Positions 7,861-15,841 of a DNA stretch of 64,000 nucleotides are shown piece after piece. Position 1 is the first letter of the stretch; every line of letters starts with the position of its first letter. The position numbers and the translations under genes were made by a program. The DNA is from Mycolicibacterium stellerae (GTDB lineage: Bacteria > Actinomycetota > Actinomycetes > Mycobacteriales > Mycobacteriaceae). The notes under the pieces were generated by a model. The model did no database searches and was not told where the DNA came from. It was given only the letters and a program-made list of their open reading frames with translations. Location: contig NZ_RARC01000022.1 of assembly GCF_003719305.1 (NCBI RefSeq), forward strand, positions 1-64,000, in the 5' to 3' direction.

Positions 7861-9108
7861 ATGAGCACAGAGATGATCATCCTGGTGCTGCTGATAGCAA
7901 CAGCACTGGCATTCGACTTCACCAATGGGTTCCACGACACCGGCAATGCGATGGCGACATCGATCGCCACAGGTGCGCTGAAGCCCAAAACAGCCGTCCT
8001 GCTCGCGGGAGTCCTCAACCTGGTGGGCGCGTTCCTGTCGGTCGAGGTCGCGGTCACCGTGACGACGTCGGTGCTGAAGGTTCAGGACAGCAAGACCGGC
8101 GCTCTCATCCCGAATATCGATGCGTCGATGGGCCTGACGATCATCTTCGCCGGCCTCATCGGCGGCATCCTGTGGAACCTGCTCACCTGGCTGTTCGGCA
8201 TTCCGTCCAGCTCATCGCACGCCCTGTTCGGCGGCCTGATCGGCGCGGGTCTCGCCGCGCTCGGCACGGCCGGCGTGAACTGGAGCGGCGTCACAACGAA
8301 GGTGCTGATCCCCGCCGTGGCCGCGCCGGTGATCGCGTGCCTTGTCGCCGCGTGCGGCACCTGGCTGGTTTACCGGATCACCCGCAACGTGGTGCAGAAG
8401 CGGCGCGAAGAGGGCTTTCGGTGGGGCCAGATCGCGACCGCCTCTCTGGTCGCGTTGTCGCACGGCACCAATGACGCCCAGAAGACGATGGGCGTCATTG
8501 CGCTCGCGCTCATCACCACCGGGCACCTCACCGGCGACGTCAAGGAGCAGGGCCTGCCGTTCTGGATCATCTTCAGCTGCGCGCTTGCTATCGGTCTCGG
8601 CACCTACATCGGCGGCTGGCGGGTGATTCGCACCCTCGGGAAGGGTCTGGTCGAGATCGAGTCCCCGCAGGGCTTCGCAGCCGAGGCGTCGTCGGCTGCA
8701 ATCATCCTGAGCTCCAGTGCCGCCGGTATGGCGCTGTCGACCACCCACGTGGCGACGGGCTCGATCCTGGGCAGCGGTGTCGGCAAGCCCGGAGCTGAGG
8801 TGCGGTGGGCGGTCGCCGGACGCATGGCGGTCGCATGGCTGATCACATTGCCCGCCGCAGGTCTCATGGGCGCGCTGTCCTACTGGCTCTCTCACGGAGT
8901 CGAGTCGCTCACCGGCTCCGACCTCGCCGGTGACGGTCTGATCTTCGTCATCCTGTGTGCGCTGTCGTTCTACATCTGGTGGCGTGCCCAGCAGCAGAAG
9001 GTCGACAGCAGCAACGTCAACGCCGATTGGGACGCGACCACCAACTCCGTGGTTCCCGCCGAGGTTCGCGCGGCCGTCAAGGAGCCCAAGGACACGGCCG
9101 CGGTCTGA
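7861..9108 (+). CDS. pitA: Low-affinity inorganic phosphate transporter PitA
   Basis: 415 residues; integral inner membrane protein of the PiT family (SLC20), taking up metal-phosphate with the proton gradient. The two inverted PiT signatures are present: DFTNGFHDTGNAMATSIATGAL near the N-terminus, and ALSHGTNDAQKTMGVIALAL in the second half. About ten hydrophobic segments, with a charged loop (QKRREEGF) between halves. ATG 7861 directly begins the first membrane helix. The two genes that follow on the same strand, a small membrane protein and a DUF3349 protein, are likely one operon (gaps of 32 and 13 bp). Confidence 0.95.
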   Translation: MSTEMIILVLLIATALAFDFTNGFHDTGNAMATSIATGALKPKTAVLLAGVLNLVGAFLSVEVAVTVTTSVLKVQDSKTGALIPNIDASMGLTIIFAGLIGGILWNLLTWLFGIPSSSSHALFGGLIGAGLAALGTAGVNWSGVTTKVLIPAVAAPVIACLVAACGTWLVYRITRNVVQKRREEGFRWGQIATASLVALSHGTNDAQKTMGVIALALITTGHLTGDVKEQGLPFWIIFSCALAIGLGTYIGGWRVIRTLGKGLVEIESPQGFAAEASSAAIILSSSAAGMALSTTHVATGSILGSGVGKPGAEVRWAVAGRMAVAWLITLPAAGLMGALSYWLSHGVESLTGSDLAGDGLIFVILCALSFYIWWRAQQQKVDSSNVNADWDATTNSVVPAEVRAAVKEPKDTAAV

Positions 9109-9140
9109 CCGCGATCGCTCCCTGAAACAAAGGAAGATCG

Positions 9141-9425
9141 ATGACTTACTTCGAAAGCATCTTCAAGGTGCTGCTTATTGGACTCGTCCTCGGCGCGGGC
9201 CTGCCCGCGGTCTTCGCCGGCGGGCTGGTCGCCTACTCCAACGGAGCAGGGGCCACAGAGGCCGATGGCACCACCCACTCGTCCAACCCGGCGATGAAGT
9301 ATCTCGGCATTGCCCTGTTCGTTTTCGTCGGCTGGGTGATCATCACCGCCGTCGCCTGGATCACCAGGGCGACGATCATCCACCATTTCGGTTTCGATCC
9401 GTTCCCCTTCATGCCCAAGAAGTGA
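9141..9425 (+). CDS. Small membrane protein (Rv0544c-like)
   Basis: 94 residues with two predicted transmembrane helices (about 8-32 and 54-78) joined by a short polar Gly/Thr/Ser-rich loop, and a C-terminal tail rich in Phe and Pro that ends in KK. AAAGGAAGATCG provides the ribosome site before ATG 9141. It lies between pitA and a DUF3349 gene in one operon, so an accessory role with the transporter is plausible, but no function is established. Confidence 0.85.
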   Translation: MTYFESIFKVLLIGLVLGAGLPAVFAGGLVAYSNGAGATEADGTTHSSNPAMKYLGIALFVFVGWVIITAVAWITRATIIHHFGFDPFPFMPKK

Positions 9426-9438
9426 CCCGAAAGGCATC

Positions 9439-9741
9439 ATGACCGAGAATCAGACTGTTCTGGACAACGTCCTCGGGTGGCTGCACCAGGGTTATCCCGA
9501 AGGTGTGCCGCCGAAGGACTACTTCGCGCTCCTCGCGCTGTTGAAGCGGTCGCTGACCGAGGACGAGGTCGTCAAGGCCGCCCAGCATGTCCTCAAGGGA
9601 ATCGACTCCGACGAGGTGACCGAGGACGAGATCCGCACCGCGGTACAAGGGGTCATCGAAACGGAGCCAAATCCGGAGGAGATCCACCAGGTCGCTGCGC
9701 GGTTGGCCTCCGTGGGTTGGCCGCTGGCGGCCGCTCGCTGA
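9439..9741 (+). CDS. DUF3349 family protein (paralogue of the 7331-7633 gene)
   Basis: 100 residues, same length as the paralogue on the other side of pitA, sharing GYPEGVP near residue 17, the L.ALL/M.K..LT.DEV block and the C-terminal GWPL. Acidic and helical. Thirteen bases after the small membrane gene, with CGAAAGG as ribosome site. The repeat of this family on both sides of a phosphate transporter suggests a link with phosphate uptake; no biochemical function is known. A hairpin follows at 9754-9780. Confidence 0.88.
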   Translation: MTENQTVLDNVLGWLHQGYPEGVPPKDYFALLALLKRSLTEDEVVKAAQHVLKGIDSDEVTEDEIRTAVQGVIETEPNPEEIHQVAARLASVGWPLAAAR

Positions 9742-9753
9742 CCTGAATCAGGC

Positions 9754-9780
9754 GGCCCTCGGCTCAATGAGCCGGGGGCC
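9754..9780. terminator. Bidirectional hairpin terminator
   Basis: GGCCCTCGGCTCA (9754-9766) pairs with TGAGCCGGGGGCC (9768-9780) with one G-U pair, giving a 13-bp stem. It sits exactly between the ends of two convergent genes (9741 and 9783), so it can serve both. Confidence 0.75.
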
Positions 9781-9782
9781 GT

Positions 9783-10154
9783 TCAGTTTCTGGTGTCGCG
9801 CCGCAGCGGGTGGGTTTCCGGCACCTGCACGAAGATCAGCGTGACGCCGTCGGGATCGGCCACCTGCATCTCGTGCAGGCCCCACGGTTCCTGCCTAGCT
9901 TCCCGCACGATGGGAACCCCGCGGTCGGCCAGCTCCTTCTCGGCGGCGTAGACGTCGCGCACCTGCAGCCAGAGCGTGCCGGAGGCGTTAGGCCCGCCGT
10001 GGCTGGCCAGTTCGACCAGTGACTGGCCCGCGTAGAAGACGGTGCCCGCCCCGTAGTCGCGGGCGATCGCCAGGCCGAGTTGGTCGCGGTAGAACCGCAG
10101 CGAGCGATCATAGTCGGCGGGCCGTAGGAGCATCCGGCTCGCGAGGATCTCCAT
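9783..10154 (-). CDS. Glyoxalase/VOC fold protein (Rv0546c-like)
   Basis: 123 residues; a single vicinal oxygen chelate domain with the expected beta-alpha-beta-beta-beta modules: RMLLRPADYDRSLRFYRDQLGL in the first half and VRDVYAAEKELADRGV, then VADPDGVTLIFVQ, in the second. Candidate metal ligands are a His or Gln near the start of each module and the Glu in LVELA. The family includes glyoxalase I, dioxygenases and resistance proteins; the substrate cannot be told. Convergent with the pitA operon. Its start is 44 bp downstream of the stop of the next gene on the strand, an SDR. Confidence 0.88.
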   Translation of the reverse strand: MEILASRMLLRPADYDRSLRFYRDQLGLAIARDYGAGTVFYAGQSLVELASHGGPNASGTLWLQVRDVYAAEKELADRGVPIVREARQEPWGLHEMQVADPDGVTLIFVQVPETHPLRRDTRN

Positions 10155-10198
10155 GACTCTGGTCTATCACGTCGGGTGCCGGATTCGGCACAGGCGCG

Positions 10199-11083
10199 TC
10201 ATGCCCCCGGCTGCAGTCGCTGCCGCTTCATCAGCGCGTTGAGCCAGCCCGGTGCGACGGTGTCGAGTGCTTTGGCGGTGACGGCCATCCGCGGGGCGAT
10301 GCGCACCGGCCGGGTGCGGGCGGCGGTCACCATCCAGTCGGCGGCCTCGGCGGGCGTGAGTGCGGGCAGCCCGGCATAGGCCTTCGTCGGCGCGATCATC
10401 GGGGTGGCCACCAGCGGGTAGTACAACGTCGTCGAATGCACGCCCCTGTGCGCCCACTCGGTTTCGATGACCCTGCTCACCGCCGACAGCGCCGCCTTCG
10501 ACGCGTTGTAAACCGCGAACAGCGGCGAGGATTCGCTGAATACGCCCCACGTCGCGACGTTGATGATGTGACCGTCGCCGCGCTCGAGCATGCCCGGCGC
10601 GATAGCGCGGATCAGCCGCAGCGGCGAGTAGTAATTGAGGGTCATCGTCCGCTCGACGTCGTGCCAGCGCTCGAGCGACTCGGCGAGCGGGCGGCGGATC
10701 GACCGGCCCGCGTTGTTGACGAGGATGTCCACGCCGCCGATCTCCTTCTCGACGCGGGCGCCGAGCGCATCGACGGCGTCGAGGTCGGCCAGGTCGCAGT
10801 CGATGGCCAGCGCGTCGCCGCCGTCGGAGAGGATCCGGTCGGCCACACCGTCCAGCAGGTCCTTGCGGCGGGCGACGACGACGACGGTGGCGCCTCGGCG
10901 GGCGAACTTCAGCGCTGCCGCCTCGCCAATACCCGACGATGCGCCGGTGAGCAGGATGCGCTTGCCTGCGAGGTCGATGTCGCCTTGGCCGGGCCGGTAC
11001 AACATCAACTGGGGGGCGATCGGTGGTCGCATGCTGGCCAGCACCAGCTCGTTTGCCAGCCGCCGCAGCGGGCTCTTACTCAC
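10199..11083 (-). CDS. Short-chain dehydrogenase (Rv0547c-like)
   Basis: 294 residues, longer than a minimal SDR because of a 40-residue N-terminal extension. Cofactor motif TGASSGIG, then VARR which favours NADP, NNAGRS, the catalytic Ser in NVATWGVFSESSP, and YNASK. The extension (LANELVLASMRPPIAPQL) and the C-terminal helix ending LMKRQRLQP resemble membrane-associated SDRs acting on lipids. In M. tuberculosis the same gene lies between the glyoxalase-like gene and menB, as here. Substrate unknown. Confidence 0.88.
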   Translation of the reverse strand: MSKSPLRRLANELVLASMRPPIAPQLMLYRPGQGDIDLAGKRILLTGASSGIGEAAALKFARRGATVVVVARRKDLLDGVADRILSDGGDALAIDCDLADLDAVDALGARVEKEIGGVDILVNNAGRSIRRPLAESLERWHDVERTMTLNYYSPLRLIRAIAPGMLERGDGHIINVATWGVFSESSPLFAVYNASKAALSAVSRVIETEWAHRGVHSTTLYYPLVATPMIAPTKAYAGLPALTPAEAADWMVTAARTRPVRIAPRMAVTAKALDTVAPGWLNALMKRQRLQPGA

Positions 11084-11132
11084 CCGTGGAGTCTATGGAC
11101 CGCGATGAGTTGTGCGCCGTCGCAGGGTCGGT

Positions 11133-11648
11133 ATGAGTATGGCGATCAACGGAACGCTCGATACCCGCTTCAGCGAAGCCTTCGAAGCCGTCGGCTGGCA
11201 GCAGGTCAGGGATGCGCTGACGGCCGCCGAGCTCTACTGGCTGACGACCGTTCGCAGGGACGGACGGCCGCACGTCACCCCGCTCGTCGGGGCGTGGGTG
11301 GACGACACGTTCGTGTTCTGCACCGGCCAAGAAGAGCAGAAGGCGCAGAACCTCAACGGGTCGACATCGGTGGCTGTCACCACGGGCGTCAACACGTGGA
11401 ACGACGGGCTCGATGTGGTCGTCGAGGGCGACGCGCAACGGGTGACCGGCGTTGAAAGGTTGACGAAGCTCGCCGACGCCATCCGCGAGAAGTACGACGG
11501 CGACTGGGATTTCACGCCAGCCGAGGACGGCTTCGGCCACAGCGACGAAACCGGCGACAGTCATATCGCTCATGTGTTTCGCGTGCCGCCCGTCAAAGTG
11601 CTGGCGTTCGCGAAGTCCCCGCACGGCCAGACGACGTTCCGCTTCTAG
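11133..11648 (+). CDS. Pyridoxamine 5'-phosphate oxidase family flavoprotein
   Basis: 171 residues. Split-barrel FMN/F420-binding fold: LTAAELYWLTTVRRDGRPHVTPL (first strands), then FVFCTGQEEQKAQNL and VAVTTG, then DVVVEGDAQRV. The length and the TVRRDGRPH block resemble actinobacterial F420- or FMN-dependent reductases more than true PdxH. The HSDETGD insert near residue 137 is unusual. ATG 11133 follows CAGGG; ATG 11139 is equally possible. Divergent from the SDR at 11083. The substrate is unknown. Confidence 0.82.
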   Translation: MSMAINGTLDTRFSEAFEAVGWQQVRDALTAAELYWLTTVRRDGRPHVTPLVGAWVDDTFVFCTGQEEQKAQNLNGSTSVAVTTGVNTWNDGLDVVVEGDAQRVTGVERLTKLADAIREKYDGDWDFTPAEDGFGHSDETGDSHIAHVFRVPPVKVLAFAKSPHGQTTFRF

Positions 11649-11723
11649 GCCAAGTCCGTTCGGCGAGACGAAGACCCCCGATGCGACAAGTTCTGGACAG
11701 TGGACTAGCGTTCTGCATGTTCG

Positions 11724-11855
11724 TGAAGGGGAGTATTCCTCCGCGGCACTCGTCGTCATCACGGAAGGCCCAACGGCCTACCCGGCGGTGCCGGTCTCTG
11801 GCCACGGCCAGGGGCGGAAGAGACCTTCGGGCCGTTGCGTCATGCCGTCCGGAGG
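11724..11855 (+). ncRNA. yybP-ykoY riboswitch (Mn2+) with translational switch before TerC gene
   Basis: The family hallmarks are present in order: GAAGGGGAGTA at 11724-11734 and GGAAGAGACCTTCGG around 11817-11830. The P1 stem is GAAGG (11724-11728) with CCTTC (11824-11828), closing about 100 nt, of normal aptamer size. The downstream gene is a TerC/Alx-type membrane protein, a classic partner of this riboswitch. In the expression platform, CGGAGG (11850-11855, the ribosome site) is complementary to CCTCCG at 11738-11743 inside the aptamer, so the site can be hidden when the aptamer is not folded. No U-run terminator is seen, so translational control is more likely. The aptamer match is from memory of the consensus. 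Confidence 0.8.
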
Positions 11856-11861
11856 TCGACC

Positions 11862-12848
11862 GTGATTTCTGCCGTATCCCCCTTGGTTTGGGCCATCACC
11901 GTCGCGGTGCTGGTCGCGATCATGGTCCTCGACCTTGCGGTCATCGGCCGGCGACAGCGGACGGTCACCACCCGCGACGCCGTGCGTTGGGTCCTCATCT
12001 ACATCGGCCTCGCGGCGGTGTTCGCCGTCGGGCTCTTCGTCTTCGCGCCGGGTTCCAGCGGCCAGGAGTTCGTCGCCGGCTACATCACCGAATACAGCCT
12101 CAGCGTCGACAACCTGTTCGTGTTCATGATCGTCATGGCCCGGTTCGGGGTGCCCGAGCTGGCCGAGGACAAGGTGCTCTACATCGGCATCGTGTTGTCG
12201 CTGGTCTTCCGCGCGGTGTTCATCTTCGCGGGCGCCGCGGCGATCTCGGCCTGGAGCTGGGTGTTCTACATCCTCGGCGGCTTCCTGGTCTATACCGCGA
12301 TCCAGTTGGCGCTCGAGGATTCCGACGACGAGCCTGACTTCCGCAAGAACCCCGTGTTGCGGTTGCTGCATCGCATCCTGCCGCTGCGCGACGACTACGA
12401 GGGGCGCAAGCTCGTCACCCGTGTCGGCAAGCGGCCGATGTTCACCCCGCTGGTGATCGTCATCGCCGCGATCGGCATCGCCAACGTCGTGTTTGCGCTC
12501 GACTCGATTCCGGCGATCTTCGGGCTGACCAACGACGCGTACATCATCTTCACCGCCAACGCGCTGGCGCTGATGGGTCTGCGGCAGCTCTACTTCCTGA
12601 TCGGCGGCCTACTGGAAAGGGTCGTCTACCTCAGCAAGGGATTGGCCGTCGTGCTTGGCTTCATCGGCGTCAAGCTCATCGTCGAGGCGCTGCACCACTC
12701 CCGCCTCGACCATGTCGGCTCATTCCATCTGCCCGAGATCGGAATCGTCACGTCGCTGCTGTTCATCGTCGCCACGTTGACCATCACGACGGTGCTCAGC
12801 CTGCTCAAGACGAGCCGCGACGCCCGCCGCGCCGCCGAAGCCGAGTGA
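11862..12848 (+). CDS. TerC/Alx family integral membrane protein, probable manganese exporter
   Basis: 328 residues, with about nine hydrophobic helices and conserved acidic residues within membrane segments (EYSLSVDNLFVF, ALDSIPAIFGLT), the paired D/N motifs of the TerC family. Family members Alx and MntP-linked proteins export manganese. GTG 11862 is chosen over TTG 11835 because GGAGG at 11851-11855 is spaced 6 bases from it and is complementary to the upstream riboswitch. Monocistronic; followed by a hairpin terminator shared with convergent menB. Regulation: riboswitch-controlled translation, expected to rise with Mn2+. Confidence 0.88.
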   Translation: MISAVSPLVWAITVAVLVAIMVLDLAVIGRRQRTVTTRDAVRWVLIYIGLAAVFAVGLFVFAPGSSGQEFVAGYITEYSLSVDNLFVFMIVMARFGVPELAEDKVLYIGIVLSLVFRAVFIFAGAAAISAWSWVFYILGGFLVYTAIQLALEDSDDEPDFRKNPVLRLLHRILPLRDDYEGRKLVTRVGKRPMFTPLVIVIAAIGIANVVFALDSIPAIFGLTNDAYIIFTANALALMGLRQLYFLIGGLLERVVYLSKGLAVVLGFIGVKLIVEALHHSRLDHVGSFHLPEIGIVTSLLFIVATLTITTVLSLLKTSRDARRAAEAE

Positions 12849-12895
12849 TTTCGGCGCGCTCGCGTGCGCTGAGCGTCGGTCAACGCGCCGAAATC
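12847..12895. terminator. Hairpin between convergent terC-like gene and menB
   Basis: GATTTCGGCGCG (12847-12858) is a perfect 12-bp complement of CGCGCCGAAATC (12884-12895). It starts in the TGA of the TerC-family gene. A second copy of the 3' arm lies at 12903-12914. Confidence 0.65.
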
Positions 12896-12919
12896 GCTAG
12901 AACGCGCCGAAATCGCTAG
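12882..12919. repeat. 19-bp tandem duplication of a terminator arm
   Basis: AACGCGCCGAAATCGCTAG occurs at 12882-12900 and 12901-12919 with no gap. Each copy carries CGCGCCGAAATC, so either can pair with the 5' arm at 12847-12858. The menB stop codon (12916-12918 on the minus strand) lies in the second copy. Confidence 0.85.
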
Positions 12920-13827
12920 AAGTAGCGGGGGAACGGGCTCCAGTCCGGGTCGCGCTTCTCCAAGAACGCGTCGCGGCCCTCGACGGCCTCGTCGGTCATG
13001 TACGCCAATCGCGTTGCCTCACCGGCGAATAGCTGTTGGCCGACAAGCCCGTCGTCGGTCAGGTTGAACGCGTACTTGAGCATCCGCACGGCCTGCGGCG
13101 ACTTGCCGTTGATCGTGGTGGCCCAGTCCAGCGCCACCGTCTCCAGGTCCGCGTGGTCGACGACTTCGTTCACCGCGCCCATCGCATGCATCTGCTCTGC
13201 GTCGTACGGGCGGCCGAGGAAGAAGATCTCGCGGGCGAACTTCTGGCCGACCTGTTTGGCCAGATACGCACTGCCGTAACCGCCGTCGAAGCTGCCGACG
13301 TCGGCGTCGGTCTGCTTGAACCGGGCGTGTTCGCGGCTGGCCAGGGTCAGGTCGCAGACCACGTGCAGGCTGTGCCCGCCGCCTGCGGCCCACCCGTTGA
13401 CGAGGCAGATGACGACCTTGGGCATGAACCGGATCAGCCGCTGCACCTCGAGGATGTGCAGCCGTCCCGCACGGGCCACGTCGACGGTGTCGGCGGTCTC
13501 GCCTTCCGCGTACTGGTAGCCGGTGCGGCCGCGGATGCGTTGATCGCCACCGGAACAGAATGCCCAGCCGCCGTCCTTCGGCGAGGGCCCGTTACCGGTC
13601 AACAGCACGACGCCGACGTCGGGCGACATCCTGGCGTGGTCCAGAACCCGGTACAGCTCGTCGACGGTGTGCGGGCGGAACGCGTTGCGCACCTCGGGCC
13701 GGTCGAACGCGACCCGCACGGTCGGCTGCGGTGCGCCGTCGATGACGTGGCGGTGATACGTGATGTCGGTCAGGTCGAAACCGGCGACTGGCTGCCAGAG
13801 CGCGGCGTCAAAAGGGTTCTCGCTCAT
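12916..13827 (-). CDS. menB: 1,4-Dihydroxy-2-naphthoyl-CoA synthase
   Basis: 303 residues; crotonase-fold enzyme that cyclises o-succinylbenzoyl-CoA (the MenE product) in menaquinone synthesis. Strong family blocks: FRPHTVDELYRVLDHAR, SGGDQRIRGR, the oxyanion loop WAAGGGHSLHVVCDLTLAS, then TDADVGSFDGGYGSAYLA, which carries the catalytic Asp, and the C-terminal KRDPDWSPFPRYF of MenB. Cytosolic. Its ATG (13827) overlaps the TGA of the upstream DUF385 gene by 4 bp (ATGA), so the two are coupled. No gene for MenA or MenF is in the window. Confidence 0.96.
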   Translation of the reverse strand: MSENPFDAALWQPVAGFDLTDITYHRHVIDGAPQPTVRVAFDRPEVRNAFRPHTVDELYRVLDHARMSPDVGVVLLTGNGPSPKDGGWAFCSGGDQRIRGRTGYQYAEGETADTVDVARAGRLHILEVQRLIRFMPKVVICLVNGWAAGGGHSLHVVCDLTLASREHARFKQTDADVGSFDGGYGSAYLAKQVGQKFAREIFFLGRPYDAEQMHAMGAVNEVVDHADLETVALDWATTINGKSPQAVRMLKYAFNLTDDGLVGQQLFAGEATRLAYMTDEAVEGRDAFLEKRDPDWSPFPRYF

Positions 13828-14285
13828 GCGTTTACCGGATCGAAACGAAAGACCGGGCAGCGGCCTGCCAGTGCTTCGTACTCGTCGGGGTTGGGGCCGG
13901 TCACCAAGCCCGCGTTCTTGAGAAAACCCACGCCGGTCGGCACCTCGGTGGGGAACAACCGCAGCAATGGCCGCGCCTCATCGGGTGGCAGCTCCACCAT
14001 CCGAACGCGTTCGGTGCTTCGGCCCTGGCGCAGCTCGACCACACCCGCGGCGCGCACGTTGGCGGCCCAGTCGCCGCCGGGCAGCCCCCCGAGCACGTAC
14101 CGCTTGCCGTCGACGGCCATCGGGGTGATCGGCGTCGAACGCAGCTTTCCCGATTTGCGTCCGCGGACCGTCAGGATCACCGGCCCCTTGCCGCCGAACC
14201 CGAAACCGAGCCGCTGCGCGCCGATCATGACTTTGTTGACGTATTTCAGCCACCACGGCGGCCGAATGCGCTCGCTGTTGGACAT
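13824..14285 (-). CDS. Deazaflavin (F420)-dependent nitroreductase family protein, DUF385
   Basis: 153 residues, the size and pattern of the Ddn/Rv3547 family: VMIGAQRLGFG, then GPVILTVRGRKSGKLRSTPITPM, which forms the F420-binding split barrel, then YVLGGLPGGDWAANVRAAG. Such proteins reduce quinones or nitro compounds with F420H2. Being translationally coupled to menB hints at a quinone-related role, but that is inference. A further gene, a HAD protein, ends 9 bp upstream. Confidence 0.85.
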   Translation of the reverse strand: MSNSERIRPPWWLKYVNKVMIGAQRLGFGFGGKGPVILTVRGRKSGKLRSTPITPMAVDGKRYVLGGLPGGDWAANVRAAGVVELRQGRSTERVRMVELPPDEARPLLRLFPTEVPTGVGFLKNAGLVTGPNPDEYEALAGRCPVFRFDPVNA

Positions 14286-14294
14286 ACCGCGACG

Positions 14295-14987
14295 CTACTG
14301 CTTGTCCAGGTCGACGCCGTACCCGGTCAGCGCGCTGCGCAGGCCGTGGGGCCGCTCCGCCGTCGGCAACGGATCGACCAGCAAGAACCCGCAACCGAGG
14401 GCCCGCGCGCCGCCGTCGGCTTCTTCGCTGTCGCCGACCATCACCGTGTATTCGGGCATTGCGCCAAGCCGTGTCAACGCGGTCTGGAAGATCGCGGCGG
14501 ACGGCTTGACCGCGCCGACCTCGAACGACAGCACGAAATCGTCGACGTGGTCGGCCGCGCCGATCGCCTCGAACGCGGGCCGGACGTCGAAGGCGATATT
14601 GGAGACGACCGCGGTCTTGATGCCTTGACGATGAAGACTCTTGAGCACCTCGGCGGTATCGGGGTACGCCGTCCACGACATCGGGTCGATCACCCGTTCG
14701 TACAGCGTGACGGCATGTTCGTCGGGCATTCCCGACCTGCGCAGCACATGCAGGTACGCCTCACGGTGCAGGTGCGGTGCCAGGTCGCGGTTGACCCACG
14801 CTTCGTAGGCCTGTGGTGTCATCTCGACCGAGCGACCGGTAGGGGCGGTGAGTCGGCGCATCAGCTCGGCCTGAACGTGCCCGTCGACCTCGCGCTCCTC
14901 GACCGTCATGCCCGCAAACCAGCTGTCGTCCTCTTCGAGCCGGAACAGCGTGCCCGAGTAGTCGAACAAGACGGCACGTACCTGCAT
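14295..14987 (-). CDS. HAD superfamily hydrolase
   Basis: 230 residues with a C1-type cap. Motif I is LFDYSGTL: the nucleophile Asp (residue 9) is kept but the usual Asp two places on is Ser, a change seen in HADs that are not simple phosphatases. Motif II is VVSNIAFD, motif III the Lys in GAVKPS, and motif IV GDSEEADGGAR. ATG 14987 starts at the first strand. Upstream it is divergent from the PIG-L gene. The reaction is unknown; dehalogenase-like or phosphatase chemistry are both possible. Confidence 0.85.
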   Translation of the reverse strand: MQVRAVLFDYSGTLFRLEEDDSWFAGMTVEEREVDGHVQAELMRRLTAPTGRSVEMTPQAYEAWVNRDLAPHLHREAYLHVLRRSGMPDEHAVTLYERVIDPMSWTAYPDTAEVLKSLHRQGIKTAVVSNIAFDVRPAFEAIGAADHVDDFVLSFEVGAVKPSAAIFQTALTRLGAMPEYTVMVGDSEEADGGARALGCGFLLVDPLPTAERPHGLRSALTGYGVDLDKQ

Positions 14988-15047
14988 GACGGAAATCCTG
15001 TCACGGGTCGCGCGTGTGGAATTCACGGCACCGGCTACTCCACCCCC

Positions 15048-15803
15048 GTGACCGAGCCGACCAGCAATAGTGCGCGCTTGGCGGCGCGGCCGATCGACGA
15101 GGGCGGCACCCCGGTCGAGGCGTGGACGCAGTGGCGGCGCGACTTTGCGGCTCTGGACGTCGAGGACTGCCGCACGCTGTTCCTGGTCGCTGCGCATCCC
15201 GACGACGAGACGTTGGGCCTGGGTGCCACCGCCGCGATGCTCAGCCGTCGCGGAGTCACCGTGCAGGTGGTCGCGGTGACCGACGGTGAGGCGGCGTACC
15301 CGGACGACGGCGGCGATCGGAAGGAATTGGCGAAGTTGCGCCGGCATGAACTCGCCGACGCCGCGAAGGCCCTTGGCTTGCCGACGCCGGTATTCCTACG
15401 CATCCCCGACGGCGAGGTCGCGCGTCACGAACGCAGGCTGAGCGCCCGGCTCGGCGTGATGCTGGCCGGCTTCGACCGCGGAACGTGGTGCGCCGCGACG
15501 TGGCGCGGTGACGGGCACCCCGACCATGAGGCGACAGGACGTGCCGCAGCAGACGCCGCCAAGCGCGCCGGTGTGCGGTTCCTCGAGTACCCGATATGGA
15601 TGTGGCACTGGGCAATTCCTGATGACCCGGCTGTGCCGTGGCATGGGGCCAGACGCATCGAGCTGACGCCGGGCGATCTCGCCGCCAAGGCGGAAGCGAT
15701 GCGGTGTTTCGCCAGCCAACTGGAGCGCGGCGACGGGCCGCCGCTGCTGACCCCGGAGGTCGTCGAGCGGCAGATGGCGCTGGGGGAGATCGTCTTCCTC
15801 TGA
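15048..15803 (+). CDS. PIG-L/LmbE family zinc-dependent deacetylase
   Basis: 251 residues from GTG 15048. The zinc and catalytic motif AHPDDE is near residue 46 (VAAHPDDETLG), with a second metal-ligand motif GDGHPDHEATG near 155. The family includes MshB and GlcNAc-PI deacetylases, which remove acetyl groups from amino-sugars. The N-terminal 30 residues are an extra helix. First gene of a tight four-gene set: 38 bp to a GT2 glycosyltransferase, then a 4-bp overlap (ATGA) to an acyl-CoA-dehydrogenase-like gene, then another to a methyltransferase. The substrate is probably a sugar or glycolipid; the pathway is unknown. Confidence 0.88.
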   Translation: MTEPTSNSARLAARPIDEGGTPVEAWTQWRRDFAALDVEDCRTLFLVAAHPDDETLGLGATAAMLSRRGVTVQVVAVTDGEAAYPDDGGDRKELAKLRRHELADAAKALGLPTPVFLRIPDGEVARHERRLSARLGVMLAGFDRGTWCAATWRGDGHPDHEATGRAAADAAKRAGVRFLEYPIWMWHWAIPDDPAVPWHGARRIELTPGDLAAKAEAMRCFASQLERGDGPPLLTPEVVERQMALGEIVFL

Positions 15804-15841
15804 GCCGGTTTCAAGATCTGGAATCCGGCTATCTACCAGGG

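Noticed and set aside
13036..14628. A 530-codon plus-strand frame antisense to menB and the DUF385 gene
   Set aside because: Both minus-strand genes have strong family motifs and an ATGA overlap; the plus frame is Arg/Ala/Pro-rich and motif-free.
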